Shown here: in pieces, positions 44,074-54,766 of the stretch | How positions within the stretch are numbered: the stretch's first letter is position 1 | Layout: each line of letters begins with the position of its first letter | DNA from: Falciphora oryzae | Taxonomy: Eukaryota > Ascomycota > Sordariomycetes > Magnaporthales > Magnaporthaceae | Assembly (NCBI GenBank): GCA_000733355.1 | Contig: JNVV01000004.1 | Location: 476,181 to 540,180 of the forward strand | Length of the DNA stretch: 64,000 nucleotides | Direction of reading: 5' to 3' | Program-made: the position numbers and the translations under genes | Notes under the pieces: generated by a model | Database searches by the model: none | What the model saw: the letters and a program-made list of their open reading frames with translations, nothing else | Told to the model about the DNA's origin: nothing

Positions 44074-45021
44074 ATGAAGGTACGTTTCCCCCCTAACCTC
44101 CATTCTCCAGGCGATCCGCAGCAAAGGACGAAATACCAACACAACTCTTGTCTATGCCAACAGTTTTCCATCGCGGCTCCGGCCGCCCTCTGGGCGCTGG
44201 CCGTCTCAGCGCGTCCCAATCACGATCCTTCTGACACCGGCTCGATCACATTGCCGTTCATCACTCCAATCCCCACCGCGACGCCGGTGGTAGCGCGCCG
44301 CGATGCCCTGACGAGCACGATGAGCGACTTTCCCGGAACACCCATGTGCAACACAACCATGGTGCTTACGGCGGGGATCCACACGACCATCGTCATACCG
44401 CTCCCATGCAGCAAGCTCACGACCTCGACGACCCCGACACCAGCTTCGCAGACCGCGTACGACTTTACGGGTACCACCTGGTCGCTCAGCACCCTCACCA
44501 CCACCAGCCACGAGGCGACCTTCCCCACGCCCGTGTTTAACGAGTCGGCCAGGGCGTTTCCTACCTCGATGCTCCCGAAGACGAGCAGCAGCAGCGCGGC
44601 CAGGTCCCTCGAGTTCGTGCCCGACGCGGCCATGCACAACCACGACAAGTCGACTCCGGCCGTCGATCCCTTCACTGACCGCGTCTGCGGCTCCACGAGG
44701 ATCTCGCTGACGCAGGGCATCCACACGACGATCTGGATGCCGCTCCCTTGCACGAAGTCCGCCGTGGAGACGAGCGCTGTGTGCTCCAAGCTCGTCACAC
44801 TCACCGCGGGCATCCATACCGTCTTGACGATGCCGTACCCTTGCCACGAGCCCGGCGCGCTTCACCCGATGACGTTTCCGGCTCCGCCTTCGCGGGGAGG
44901 CATAGTGGCGGACAGGACGTCGTTTGTAACTTCGGTGCGCACCACGGAGGCTCTGCTGTCTTCGGTGCGCAATACGGAGGCTCTGCTGTCTTCGGCGCGC
45001 GCTACGGAGGCTCTGCTGTGA
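44074..45021 (+). CDS. Secreted protein with three Cys-bracketed TAGIHT repeats
   Basis: Exon 1 holds only ATG AAG (44074..44079). An 84-base intron (GTACGT...CAACAG) separates it from exon 2 (44164..45021). Splicing yields 287 residues starting MKFSIAAPAALWALAVSARP, a clean signal peptide that the unspliced frame destroys; the intron is a multiple of three without a stop. The mature protein holds three repeats of about 22 residues, each bounded by Cys: CNTTMVLTAGIHTT...PC (about 80-101), CGSTRISLTQGIHTT...PC (about 200-222) and CSKLVTLTAGIHTV...PC (about 232-253), with a shared core L-T-x-G-I-H-T and end P-x-P-C. Ser/Thr-rich linkers connect them. The C terminus is a threefold 10-residue repeat ending TEALL. 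It is probably a cell-wall or extracellular protein; family not recognised. Confidence 0.7.
   Translation: MKVRFPPNLHSPGDPQQRTKYQHNSCLCQQFSIAAPAALWALAVSARPNHDPSDTGSITLPFITPIPTATPVVARRDALTSTMSDFPGTPMCNTTMVLTAGIHTTIVIPLPCSKLTTSTTPTPASQTAYDFTGTTWSLSTLTTTSHEATFPTPVFNESARAFPTSMLPKTSSSSAARSLEFVPDAAMHNHDKSTPAVDPFTDRVCGSTRISLTQGIHTTIWMPLPCTKSAVETSAVCSKLVTLTAGIHTVLTMPYPCHEPGALHPMTFPAPPSRGGIVADRTSFVTSVRTTEALLSSVRNTEALLSSARATEALL
44929..45018 (+). repeat. 30-bp coding tandem repeat, three copies
   Basis: Three 30-base units encode TSVRTTEALL, SSVRNTEALL and SSARATEALL just before the stop at 45019-45021. They differ at few positions, mostly first or second codon bases in the middle of the unit. Confidence 0.9.
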
Positions 45022-45608
45022 GGAAGCCGGACAGAGGTTGGTGCTGCGACAAGGTGGCAGCGATGATTTTGCTGGAGGTCAGAGCTGGAGGACCTGCCGA
45101 ATGGGGAAGGAGAATGGATCTGTGGGGATGCGCCGTGATTTTTAGCGCCAGATGGAGGGGGTCGAAACATGCAGATTTCACACTTGCGAGAAAGCCGTGA
45201 AAAAGTCGCCATAGCTTGGAGAAATCCGGTGCTTCTTTTCCCATGTCATGGGCATCCAGCAATTCGTTCCAGCGAGCCCCTCCATCGGCCCAGACCCAAG
45301 CACGTCGGCCTCGGCGGTTGATTCGGTTGGCCTGGTGACATGGATCCGCTGTCACAGGATCTCCCCTTATCGCGGGGTGCGAAAGGGGAGGGGCAGTGCG
45401 GACCCCACCAAACCTGGCGCCGTCGGCCGGCTCCGTGACCACAACTGAGGAAAAAAACCGAGTCAAAAACATCATCTGATTGGGGAGGGGGTGGGAAAGA
45501 GTGGTTACCATAAAGCCGGCGTTGTTTCCAGGACAAAGACATTTCTTCTTCCTTTGCCCCGGTTGCCCCATCTTCGACAAAGGACAGACACGACAAAGAC
45601 CAGCAAAA
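45022..45608. other. No supported gene
   Basis: 3' UTR of the repeat protein and promoter of the dioxygenase gene. Only antisense shadows are open here. Confidence 0.5.
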
Positions 45609-46981
45609 ATGGACCTCCCCGTCATCAACCTCGACGTCTTCCTCCAGCAGCCGCGCGACTCGCCCGCCGTGCGCGACGAGTGCGCCAAGGCCGCGTCCGC
45701 CCTCATCACCTACGGCGCCCTCGTCCTGCGCGACGGCCGCGTGCCCGAGGCCGCCAACGAGGCCTTCCTGGACTTGCTCGAGGACTACTTTGCCCAGCCC
45801 GAGCCCGACCTGCGACGCGACGAGCGGCCCGAGCTGGGCTACCAGGTCGGCGTCACGCTCGAGAACACCGAGAAGCCAAAGTGCGCCGTCGATGAGCCGT
45901 GCCTGCGCGTCATCGAGCGCCTGGCACCCGAGGAGCGGCCCCTCGACATCACCGCTCACGAGCCCGACCCCAAGTGTCGGTTTTTCTGGAGGGTGGTCGA
46001 GGAGCCGCCGTACAAGACCGAGTTCCCTGCTCTCAACGCGCCCAATGTCATCCCGGACGCGCCGGAGATCAAGGAGCGCTGGGTGCCGACCATGGACCAG
46101 TGGGGCTCGTTCATGAAGAATGCGTGAGTTCATTGTTCTTCCATGGTCTTTGTTGTGGCTTCATGCTTGAAAGACAAGCTTCCCCCGTCCGTTTTCTCGG
46201 GTAGGTCATGTGACTCGACGCTGACGCTCTCCTGCATGACAGCGTCTCTGATCTCGCGGAGATGGCCGCCATAGGGCTGGGCCTGCCGGACAAGACGTTC
46301 AAGGAGGCGGGACAATACGGGTAAGTGCCAACCAATACTCCTAGAAACGCCCAAGTTTGACAGCAAGCCCAGCCCCCACCTCCTCGCCCCCACGGCGTCG
46401 GATCTGAAAAAGTACGGCGCCAAGGACACCATCCTGGCCGGCTTCCACACGGACCTCAACTTCCTCACTATCCACGGCCGCTCGCGCTACCCCGGCCTGC
46501 ACATCTGGGCCCGAAACACTGGCAAGAAGATCGCCGTCAAGATGCCTCCCGGCGAGGGCTACCTGCTCGTCCAGGCCGGCAAGCAGTTTGAGCACCTGAC
46601 GGGCGGGCTCGTGAAAGCCGGCTTCCACGAGGTCGTTGTCAACGACCGCACTCTTGAAGTCGTCGAGCGCAGGAAAAAGGAGTTGCCTGACAGGCCGCTC
46701 GTGCGCATCTCGTCGACGTTCTTCTGGCACCTGTCGTCGGACTTTGATCTGGCTCCTATCCCGAAGCTGGCTGAGGAGGCGCGTCGTGTTCGTGCCGAGC
46801 AGTTCAACCTTGGTCGGGACGAGGGCGAGGAGCCAGAGTACCCGCCCATGAAGGTTGGCAAGCAGGTTCAGAAGTAAGCTTTTTACGTCCCTTAACTCCT
46901 TTTACTGATTGATATCTTTACGCACGTCTAACGTTCACCCTTTCTTCCAGCGAACTCAAGCACATTGCCCTGATGGCATGA
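45609..46981 (+). CDS. 2-oxoglutarate/Fe(II) dioxygenase (IPNS-like)
   Basis: Four exons, 45609..46123, 46243..46320, 46364..46873 and 46951..46981; introns are GTGAGT...GACAG, GTAAGT...GACAG (43 bases) and GTAAGC...TCCAG. The product is 377 residues. The N-terminal half is a DIOX_N-type region starting LPVINLDVFLQ. The C-terminal double-stranded beta helix carries the iron ligands HTD in AGFHTDLNFLTIHG (H226, D228) and the distal His in FEHLTGG (H275), with R312 in PLVRISSTF as the likely 2-oxoglutarate-binding Arg. All facial-triad residues are present, so it should be active. The spliced end, NELKHIALMA, follows a 77-base intron; read-through would stop at once after KQVQK. Family members hydroxylate or cyclise small molecules; the substrate is unknown and no biosynthetic cluster surrounds the gene. 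Cytosolic. Confidence 0.87.
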
Positions 46982-47241
46982 ATGGTTTGGATTTGGTTTT
47001 TAGTCTGCAAGTCAGAGATGTTTTACTCATTACTTAAAGACATACATACACAATAAAGGGGCACAGTTTGGTATTTATATGTTAGTATTCGCCTAGAGGT
47101 TAGTAATATCACCCAGCAATCCATCCGAGTATAACTGATGAGAGGGGCGCTCACTGGTGGCCGAACAATCTGTCGGCCTAGAGCGATGGTAAATGGGAAG
47201 AGAAGAGACGGGGGTATAGCGTACCTGGTCTAGCTAGTGTT

Positions 47242-49317
47242 CTACGCGGCCGTGGCGGCAGTGTCGCCAGCGTCGCCAGCGTCGTCCTCGCCCTCGTCCT
47301 CTTCTTCGGCACGGCGAGCCCGGATATCCTTGGCGATGCCCCTGGCCCTGTCCCTGCGCTTGATGTTCCTGCAGTTGTGGCAGTACGGCGACCTGGGGGT
47401 CTTGGCTGGGTTGCCACAGATGACGCACTGGCGGCGGTCGATACGGGCCCAGTAGGTCGCCGCGTCGACGCCCGGCGGTGCCATGGGGAAGAAGTTGCTG
47501 GCCGTCGCCGGCGTCGGCAGCGGCCGGTCCTCGGGCCGCCCCTGCTCCAGCAGGGCGGGGTCGCGCCGGCCGGCGGCCCTGGCCTGACTCTTTCTGATGC
47601 CCTGGCCCTGCCTGGCGCGCAGCCTCTCGGCCTGGCTCAGCCGGTCGTTGTCGACCCTGCGCTTCCCGCGGCACGGGTTGCAGAGCGTGCTCCTGTCGGA
47701 GCCGGTCTGCCCGCCGCAGTCGAGGCAGAGCCTGGCACCCAGGCGCGCGACGTAGGTGGCCTTGTCGACCGTCGGGAGCCGGGCGGCGGGGGGCCCGTTC
47801 CACTCCTCGTCCTCCTGCTGCTCGTCGTCGCCGCCGCCGCCGGCGCTGCGGCGGCGGTTGCCTCGGCGGCGGGCGTTGTGCTTCTCCTGCCGCGCCCTGG
47901 CGCGCTCACCGCGGCACGGGTTGCAAAGAGCGCCCCCCTCGAGGACGCCGCGGAGGTCCTGGCCGCAATCGACGCACTGGCCCGCCTCGGCGCGGTCGAC
48001 GTAGGCGGCGAGGTCCGCGCCCGGGCCGGGGCCGGCCCTGACCTGCCTGTTCAGCTGTCTTCTGTATCGCAGGTTGTCCTCGTCTTCGTCGTCGTCGTCG
48101 GCGTCGTTGTTGTTGCCGCCGTCGTCGGACTGTGCCGGGCTGGCGCTGCGCCGCCTCGGCGCCCTCTCGGTCCGCTCCCGGACCCGAGCGCTGCGACGCG
48201 GCTGGTTGGCCGGCTGCGCGAGCTCGCCCTCGGCTTCTTGACCGGCCGGGTCGGCGGCAGCAGCAGCAGCAACGGCAGCGGCGGAGTCGTCGTCCGCGTT
48301 CGCCATAAACCCGTCGTCGGCTAGAAAGTCGTCCTCCCGGAAGAGAGGGTCGTTGGCGAGGATTGCGTCAAGATCCGCGAGCTCCTGGGCGTTCAGGCCC
48401 TGGTCCACGCCGGCCTGTTGGTAGTCAGGGGCAGCCTGAAGCTCCTGCCCGAGGTGAAGGGGGTTGCCATCCCCAAGGGCCGGCGCAGGCGCAGGCGCAG
48501 CGTCAGCGGGGAGGCGCACCAGATTCCCGGAGGCGTCCACGGTAAAGTTGAGGCCCATGTTGCCGAAGTCCGGGAGCTGCTGCGCGTTGAAGTCCGCGCC
48601 CGCACCGGGCGGAGTTTGGAGCGCGAGACCACCGAACGCGTCGCCTCCCAGAGGGTCCAGGTTCTGCCACGGGATCGGGGCCGCGCCGGGAATGGCGCCG
48701 AGGGCGTCCACCGGGTCCGGGATCTGCATTCCCGCCTGGAGCCCGCCGCCGAAGCGCAGTCCGGCCGAGGACGGGGTGTCCGGGGTCTCCACGGCGGCAG
48801 GTGGGTCCCGGAAGGCCATCATCGTGGGCGGGTATGTTCCTCCCGGGAAGCTCCTGTACCGCTGCGGCGGAGAGGGCGGCTGGGCGACGCCCATGTTCTG
48901 CAGCTCCTGCTGCACCTGGTTGCGGACCTGCCGCCGGACCTGCTGCTGTACCTCCTGCTGTATCATCTGCTGCAGGTTTATGGCCGGGGTCGGGACCTCG
49001 GGGACGGGCAGTGAGCGAAAGTCGAAGTCCGGGACGGGGGTAATGCCCGGGTTTCTAGCAGCAGCGGCGTTCCGCACGGCGAGGTCCTGTGCGAAGAGAT
49101 CCTGACTCGCGAGGGCGTTGAGCGCCGCCATGTCAGGAACCTGCTGCTGCTGTTGCATAGGAAAATCCTGTTGGGGAGCGTCGAAGACCTTACCTTGGTC
49201 CACTGCCATCTCGCCCGCCGCGAACGCCTGCTGGACGCCGGGTTCTAGGTCGGGCATGTCGGCGAGGGCGGGCATGGGGTTATTGTTGTTGTTGTTGTTG
49301 TTGTTGTTCTCCGCCAT
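47242..49317 (-). CDS. Asn/Gln-rich protein with three C4 zinc modules
   Basis: A single open frame of 691 residues. The N terminus has a run of ten Asn (a GTT/TTG microsatellite at about 49278-49308) and Gln-rich segments, including QQEVQQQVRRQVRNQVQQ (about 125-145), a likely coiled coil. The middle (150-420) is Pro/Asp-rich and disordered. The C-terminal third carries three similar modules: AAYVDRAEAGQCVDCG...LCNPCRG (about 448-470), ATYVARLGARLCLDCG...LCNPCRG (about 531-550) and ATYWARIDRRQCVICG...YCHNCRN (about 630-650). Each has C-x2-C, 11-13 residues, C-x2-C, then Arg/Lys-rich sequence, a short zinc-ribbon-like unit preceded by a conserved Y-x-x-R helix. Basic flanks suggest nucleic-acid binding and a nuclear role. 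I do not recognise the family. Confidence 0.75.
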   Translation of the reverse strand: MAENNNNNNNNNNPMPALADMPDLEPGVQQAFAAGEMAVDQGKVFDAPQQDFPMQQQQQVPDMAALNALASQDLFAQDLAVRNAAAARNPGITPVPDFDFRSLPVPEVPTPAINLQQMIQQEVQQQVRRQVRNQVQQELQNMGVAQPPSPPQRYRSFPGGTYPPTMMAFRDPPAAVETPDTPSSAGLRFGGGLQAGMQIPDPVDALGAIPGAAPIPWQNLDPLGGDAFGGLALQTPPGAGADFNAQQLPDFGNMGLNFTVDASGNLVRLPADAAPAPAPALGDGNPLHLGQELQAAPDYQQAGVDQGLNAQELADLDAILANDPLFREDDFLADDGFMANADDDSAAAVAAAAAADPAGQEAEGELAQPANQPRRSARVRERTERAPRRRSASPAQSDDGGNNNDADDDDEDEDNLRYRRQLNRQVRAGPGPGADLAAYVDRAEAGQCVDCGQDLRGVLEGGALCNPCRGERARARQEKHNARRRGNRRRSAGGGGDDEQQEDEEWNGPPAARLPTVDKATYVARLGARLCLDCGGQTGSDRSTLCNPCRGKRRVDNDRLSQAERLRARQGQGIRKSQARAAGRRDPALLEQGRPEDRPLPTPATASNFFPMAPPGVDAATYWARIDRRQCVICGNPAKTPRSPYCHNCRNIKRRDRARGIAKDIRARRAEEEDEGEDDAGDAGDTAATAA

Positions 49318-50018
49318 GATGACGAAGTAGACGAGTTGCGAGCTGTTGTTAGTAAGGCTGTCTCCTTGAGTGACGAGAAGATGGGAAGAATTGCAAAGAT
49401 GCCAGTCTTACCTGGTCCTGGTCGTCAAGGTGGTGACCGATGAAAGTCGAGTAGTGAGACTTTGCAGGAATTCCAAAGAGGGGATCGCTGGCTAGTTATA
49501 CTCGAGAGGGCGGGCGGTGTTGAGTGTTGAGAAACCAGCAAGAGATGCGAATGTGCACTCTTGTTAGCGTCTGTGTGTGGGGGTTGTGGATGGCTGTCCT
49601 GTCTTCCGATCCGGAGGTTGGGGAGGAGGGCAAGTGAGGTATTTATGCACCTCGAGCGAGACCCCCGACAAAGCCATATCGGAGCTAGGACGGTCTCCTT
49701 GTTCTCTCCAGACTCAAAGGCTCCGTGAGGTCCTCGCGAGCTGTGAGGTTGTTCCAGTATGAGATACGCTGAAGACGGTGAATGAGGACGTTCGGGGTCC
49801 GTTCCTCTGGGGACCTTGGAACAAGGCTTATCTGTAGTCAGACGAGGGCATTGTTCGTCCAGTGTACCGTCTACGCTGTAGGGAACAATAACCCTGCCCA
49901 AAGGTTATATGAGTCCTTGGAGTTGAGAGCAGCCAGACAAACAAAGAGACGGGCCGTGCCGCTTTGCGATCGGATCTACCCGTCACTCTTTGTCAGCTGC
50001 GGTCTTGGGAAAAATAAA
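49318..50018. other. Promoter region, no gene
   Basis: Upstream sequence of the zinc-module gene. Frames are short. CT-rich tracts near 49400-49560. Confidence 0.5.
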
Positions 50019-50600
50019 GGGGTCATTTATCAAACAAGTAGGGATCGTCAACAAACACGTAAAATATGGAGGCCATAATGCAATATATGTCGGATTGCAC
50101 TGGCGAGGATCGGATCCGAGGGCCAAAGGGCCCGCAGGACTGGGAGCAGGGGAACGGCCCTTTGGTGATCTGTATCGTGTATATATAGCCTTCCTCCTGC
50201 TCCCTCTCTGGCAGATAGACTCCTTTCCTCTGTGTGCACAAGACGATTCCTCAGATCCAGGGATCGTTGTTCACCGCGGTTGGAGATCTCCGAGCCCACA
50301 GGAGTACCTACTCCTACCAACAATATAATTACATGTCGGGTGCCAACCCTCGTGAAATTTCCACTTGTCTTTGTTCACAAGATACCTAATTTATTTCGGG
50401 GATATTTATGAACAACAATCGTTATATCTGTGAAAAGAGCCTCGTATTGTGCATGAAGGGAAAGAAATCTATCTGCAATAGAGTGAGCAGGAGATTGGTA
50501 TATATACGGGAAATAGATCACCAAAGGGCCAGTTCCCTGCTCCTTTCCTTCGGGTCCCGCGGATCCCGCGATCCCGGACCCTCCGGGATCCTCCGAGTGC
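50019..50600. repeat. Repeat island: MITE-like terminus and inverted ~140-bp pair
   Basis: GGGGTCATTTATCAAACAAG at 50019 matches the terminus of the MITE at 43295 over about 50 bases. Segments 50140-50275 and 50400-50560 are inverted, diverged copies of each other, each with CCCTTTGGTGATC, a TATATA element and GCAGATAGA. The TATA-like sequence suggests old LTR or promoter pieces; element limits and target duplications could not be fixed. Confidence 0.55.
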
Positions 50601-50654
50601 ATGCGCCGGATAGCGATTTTCAACACTATCGAATACATTAATGTTTTCGTAAAC

Positions 50655-50922
50655 CAGGAAGAGGGAAAGGGAAAGGGAAAGGGGAAGGGAAAGGGAAAGG
50701 GAAAGGGAAAGGGAAAGGGAAAGGGAAAGGGAAAGGGAAAGGGAAAGGGAAAGGGAAAGGGAAAGGGAAAGGGAAAGGGAAAAGGAAAGGGAAAGGGAAA
50801 GGGAAAAGGAAGAGGAAGAGGAAAAGGAAGAGGAAGAGGAAAAGGAAAAGGAAAATGAAGAGGAAGAGGAAAAGGAAAAGGAAGAGGAAAAGGAAAAGGA
50901 AGAGGAAAAGGAAAAGGAAAAT
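50655..50922. repeat. (GGGAAA)n microsatellite and purine tract
   Basis: About 23 near-perfect copies of GGGAAA (50663-50800), then a degenerate GAGGAAAAGGAA tract to about 50922. All-purine on the + strand, able to form triplex DNA. Confidence 0.9.
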
Positions 50923-51132
50923 ATATTGAGCAATTCCCAGGTATTCAGAATCATATTACCTTATTATTGCACTTGGTAAGCGCATTTGTGCTACAACTAT
51001 CGCAACTCGAGAATTGTGACAAAATTGTGAGTGTCTTGCTTGCAGAGAAAATATGTATTCTCTGTGTCGAATATGCGGGTAATTACATTAGATAATTTTA
51101 AACGAGATCGTAGAAGGGAACAGTGAAAGTTA

Positions 51133-51213
51133 CCTGGGGACTGTTCGTTGTGGGTCCCCTCTGAGAGGGGAGTAAAAAAATCAGGTTTGCACAAAAACTC
51201 CGGCCCACAGATC
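51133..51213. repeat. Left terminal inverted repeat of the pogo-type element
   Basis: 81 bases, the inverse of 60893-60973. It contains an inner palindrome (GGTCCCCTCTGAGAGGGGA). Confidence 0.9.
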
Positions 51214-52061
51214 CGCCGCCAAATAAGCTAGGCAATCTGTGCAGGAAAGTTCAATCGCGAACAAAACAACAACCAAAAGGCTTAAGGAGATATAAGTTGT
51301 AGAAAAAGAACGAGCAGAGCGGGAAGATTTTATTGAAATAGGATATCTGGCCTGAATACGTGTATTTTTGCAGGTGAATTCCAGGGTTTGCAGTCGTCCT
51401 GGATATACGTCCCCTGACGATCAACAGTCGCCAACAGGCCAGATTTGCATCTAGAGACTTGAAAATTGGTGCAATCTCTTCTTGGGACCTAATCCCCTAA
51501 CAAGAGGGGTTGATCGTAATCGAAATCCGGGTCTGGATCCCGGATCCAGGGCCGAGGCCGGCCCTTTGGGCTACCCACCTGGGGACAGGGCGAGCTGGGC
51601 GGCAACGGAGGTGAAGACTTTATCAGAGGGTCGTTGTTTTGGGCCAAGGGATCCAGCAGATTAGCGAGGGCTTGATCCTCCTCTGTTAAAGGCCGGTGAC
51701 CCCACGGATTTGGCTGGGCAGGCGCCTGGGTGCAGATATCGATAGATACGTCGCTACCGAGGATTACGTCGGTTAGAGGCTTGCCGGTAACCCTTTTGCT
51801 CGTATCTATTACCCAGTTAGCATCCTCCTCGCCCTTTAGGCGCCACTTTTTGTTATCGGGTTGAAGGGCAATAAATTCGGCGCTGAATCCGATAAGGTCG
51901 AGATATTGAGCCTTCGTTACCTTCCGGCCTTGAAAGGTCCTGCCAGCGGTGCGCTAGGCGGCCTCGTGCTTTTGTTGTTGCCTTCGCAGAAGCTTTTTAA
52001 ACTCTCGCTTGGCCTTTTTCGCCTTTTTGGCCCTTTCCTTGCAGCGGCGGTCCTCCTTTCG

Positions 52062-52356
52062 TATAACAAAGGGTTAAAGACGGCTTGGAGAAAGAATCTC
52101 TAAATTGCAGATAATCTTTTTATGGGCTCAAGAGATGCTTGAGGAGGAAGGAATCTTTCGTAAAGGACATAGGAGATGGCAGGGTTTATATAAACCCTTT
52201 GTAATCCGTGCGAAGTATCGAGTACATAATTCACACTGCCTTCCGACCTTCACCGCTTAGCCTTAGGGCCGTTAACCGCCTATGCGGGTTTTCGACCCTC
52301 CGTAAAGCCGACTCGTGATGCCGACTAGTTAGGTCCACGGGTTCTTCCGTGTGACA
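52062..52356 (-). repeat. 3' LTR of Gypsy element 2
   Basis: 295 bases, starting TATAACA (G-to-A changed from TGTAACA, as in its partner) and ending TGTGACA. Contains a palindromic TTTATATAAA promoter-like element. Confidence 0.87.
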
Positions 52357-52504
52357 CTATCCTCCTTTTCCTAAGGCGCGTTTCGAGACCTTCCGAGGCC
52401 CGCTTAAGGGATGCGGCCGTGCCTATGTCTTGTGGCACGCGGGGGTCCTTAGGCTTGTTGGGGTTAAGCCGATAAAAAGCAATAACGTGCTACTTAAATC
52501 CGTC

Positions 52505-52860
52505 GGTATCAAAATGCTCCTAAGGTTCCCACGTCCAGTCCTTTTTGCGTAAGTAATCCTCCCACCGGACAAAGTAACGAACCTTTCCTCCTGTATCCAT
52601 AAAGTCCATAACCTTTTCTACAACGAAATCTCCTACAACCGAAAGGGCCTCCTGCAATACCTGGTTAGGGTTAGGTCGTGCTTAAATGCTAAAGCGGTAG
52701 GGCTCGATAAAAGATATGTGGAAAGCGTTATGGATCTTCCAAATTTTAGGTAAAGCCAGCCGTACCGCCGTAGGAAAGATAACCTTAAGGATTTGAAAGG
52801 GCCCAAGCATTTTGGCATCGAGTTTTTTGGCAAGGCGACGGGTCTTTATATGCCGGGCGT
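52505..52860 (-). pseudogene. Integrase C-terminus and chromodomain remnant (Gypsy 2)
   Basis: 52867-52682 encodes the typical integrase C-terminal stretch KMLGPFQILKVIFPTAVRL and IHNAFHISFIEPYR. About 52630-52505 encodes VRYFVRWEDYL and WTWEPWEHF, a chromodomain. The two lie in different frames. Confidence 0.8.
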
Positions 52861-54178
52861 TTAGCATAACAAGCTATCTTTCGGTAAGGACCGGCGAAGG
52901 GCCTTTCTTTTTATCGGCCTAATGCTTTATCCGTTCCCGGGCTTTTTCAAGGTGCCGTTTGGCTTTTTCGTGCACCTAGGTCATCTAATGCCGGTAAAGT
53001 TGGCTTGCTAAATTGCGTACTCGTCCTAGGAAAAGGGGATTATTAAAAGCTAGGTGGTACCCGTAGTTGGCGAAAAAAGGAATAATGGAAGTACTTGCCG
53101 AAAATATATTATTATAAGCAAATTCCGCCGTAGGTAACAATTCAACCCAATTAGTCATTTCGTAATTTACGAAAGACTTAAAGTAAGCCTTTAGGTTTTA
53201 ATTAAGCCTTTTAATTTGTCCATCCGTTTAGGGATAGAAAGCAATGCTTATTTTTAGCTTAATACCTACCAACTGGAAGAAATCTTTCCACAAATAGCTC
53301 GTAAATCTGGAATCTCTATTAAAGATAATATCCAAAGGCATACCGTGCAATCGCTAGTATTTTTTAGCGAAAATGCGGATAAAGTTATCCGATTTTTTAC
53401 CCTCGATTTTAAAGGGGACGAAATGCGCCATTTTGGTAAAAGGGTTTACTATTACCCAGATTGAATCGCACCTATCGCTTAAAGGGAGGTCCGTAATAAA
53501 GTCTATAGCCACCGTTTTCCAGGGCTAGTAATGCAACTTTATAGGTTATAGGGGTCCAAAGGGGGCATGCTTTAGGGCCTTATTGCGTTAGCACTCCAGG
53601 CATCCCCTTACGTATTCCCGGACTTTTGCTTCGATATTGGGCTACCAGAAATGTCGTGTGATTAATTCCAGGGTTTTATTTATGCCTATATGTCTAGCGA
53701 TTTTTGTATTATGTTCGGACTCGAGGACTTCCTTTTACAAGGCCTCCGTTAGCACCTACAGCTTTTCCTTATAATAAAGGAGGCTATTTTCAACTTTTTC
53801 ACCCTTTTCGGGCTTTTAAAAGCGGCTTTGGTATTCGGAATCCGATATACCAGCTTATTTAACTTTATTAGTAAATTCCGTAGCCCATTTTAGGACTGGA
53901 ATATTGCAAAGCCGGCTTAGGGATAGAAGGAAAAAAGGTGCTTTTTGCGGCAAAGCTTCTTTTATAAGGTTATTTTTTTATCTTTCCAGGGCCGAAATTT
54001 TTGCTAGGAAGTGTTTTTTTTGCAAAATCGTTGTAATCGGCTAATCCTTACTCCCCCCTTTTTTAAGTTTATGCTAGGGTAATTTCGATAACATATTAGC
54101 CTTTTTATTTTGCTTTTTTAGCCGGTAATTAATTATAAACCAATAACCAGCTAATTGTTGTACCCATTTAGCTTACTT

Positions 54179-54409
54179 TCAATTAAAGACTTTAGCCGTT
54201 AAAAAATATTCGAAATTCCGGTAATCCGTATAAACCTTTATCCGGTGCTTTGCCCCTTTAAAGTAATGCCTCCATTTCGCGAAATAATCGACGATTACTA
54301 AAAGCTTTTTATCGTAAATTTCGTAATTAATTTCGGCAAGTAACATTTTGCGCGAATAGAAAGTAACGGGGTGCAGTTTGTTAGTTTCGGGGTCCTTTTG
54401 GGATAGCAC
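54179..54409 (-). pseudogene. RNase H remnant (Gypsy 2)
   Basis: Encodes LHPVTFYSRKMLLAEINYEI, then YDKKLLVIVDYFAKWRHY, standard for the RNase H domain of Ty3/Gypsy polyproteins. Confidence 0.8.
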
Positions 54410-54766
54410 CCTTTTAAAGGCAAAATCCGAAGCGTTTACCTCGATTTGCGTTAGGAGAAACGGATCGAAATGCCGGAGTATCGGAGGCGAAACGAAAGCG
54501 ATTTTAAAGGCTTCGAAGGCTTATTTCATTTCGGGGGTTTATCGCTATTAGCTTTTAAACAGGGCGTTAGCCGTCGTTATAGGCCTAACGATTCCTAAAA
54601 ACCCTTTAATAAACCTCTTATAAAAGTTGGCAAAGCCGATAAACGACTGGGAGTTTTTAAAGCAATTAAAGGCCTTTTATTAAATGATAGCATCAACTTT
54701 GTCTTTGGATATTGCGATGCCTTCGGGTCCTATTATGTGACTAAGGAACTCGACCTCGTACACCCC

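Noticed and set aside
47377..48324. 315-codon plus-strand frame with hydrophobic stretches
   Set aside because: It is antisense to the zinc-module protein, whose repeated Cys pairs and single long frame are much better evidence.
50655..50922. GGGAAA array as an interstitial telomere
   Set aside because: The fungal telomere unit is TTAGGG; the unit here is GGGAAA and it grades into a degenerate purine tract, so it is a microsatellite.
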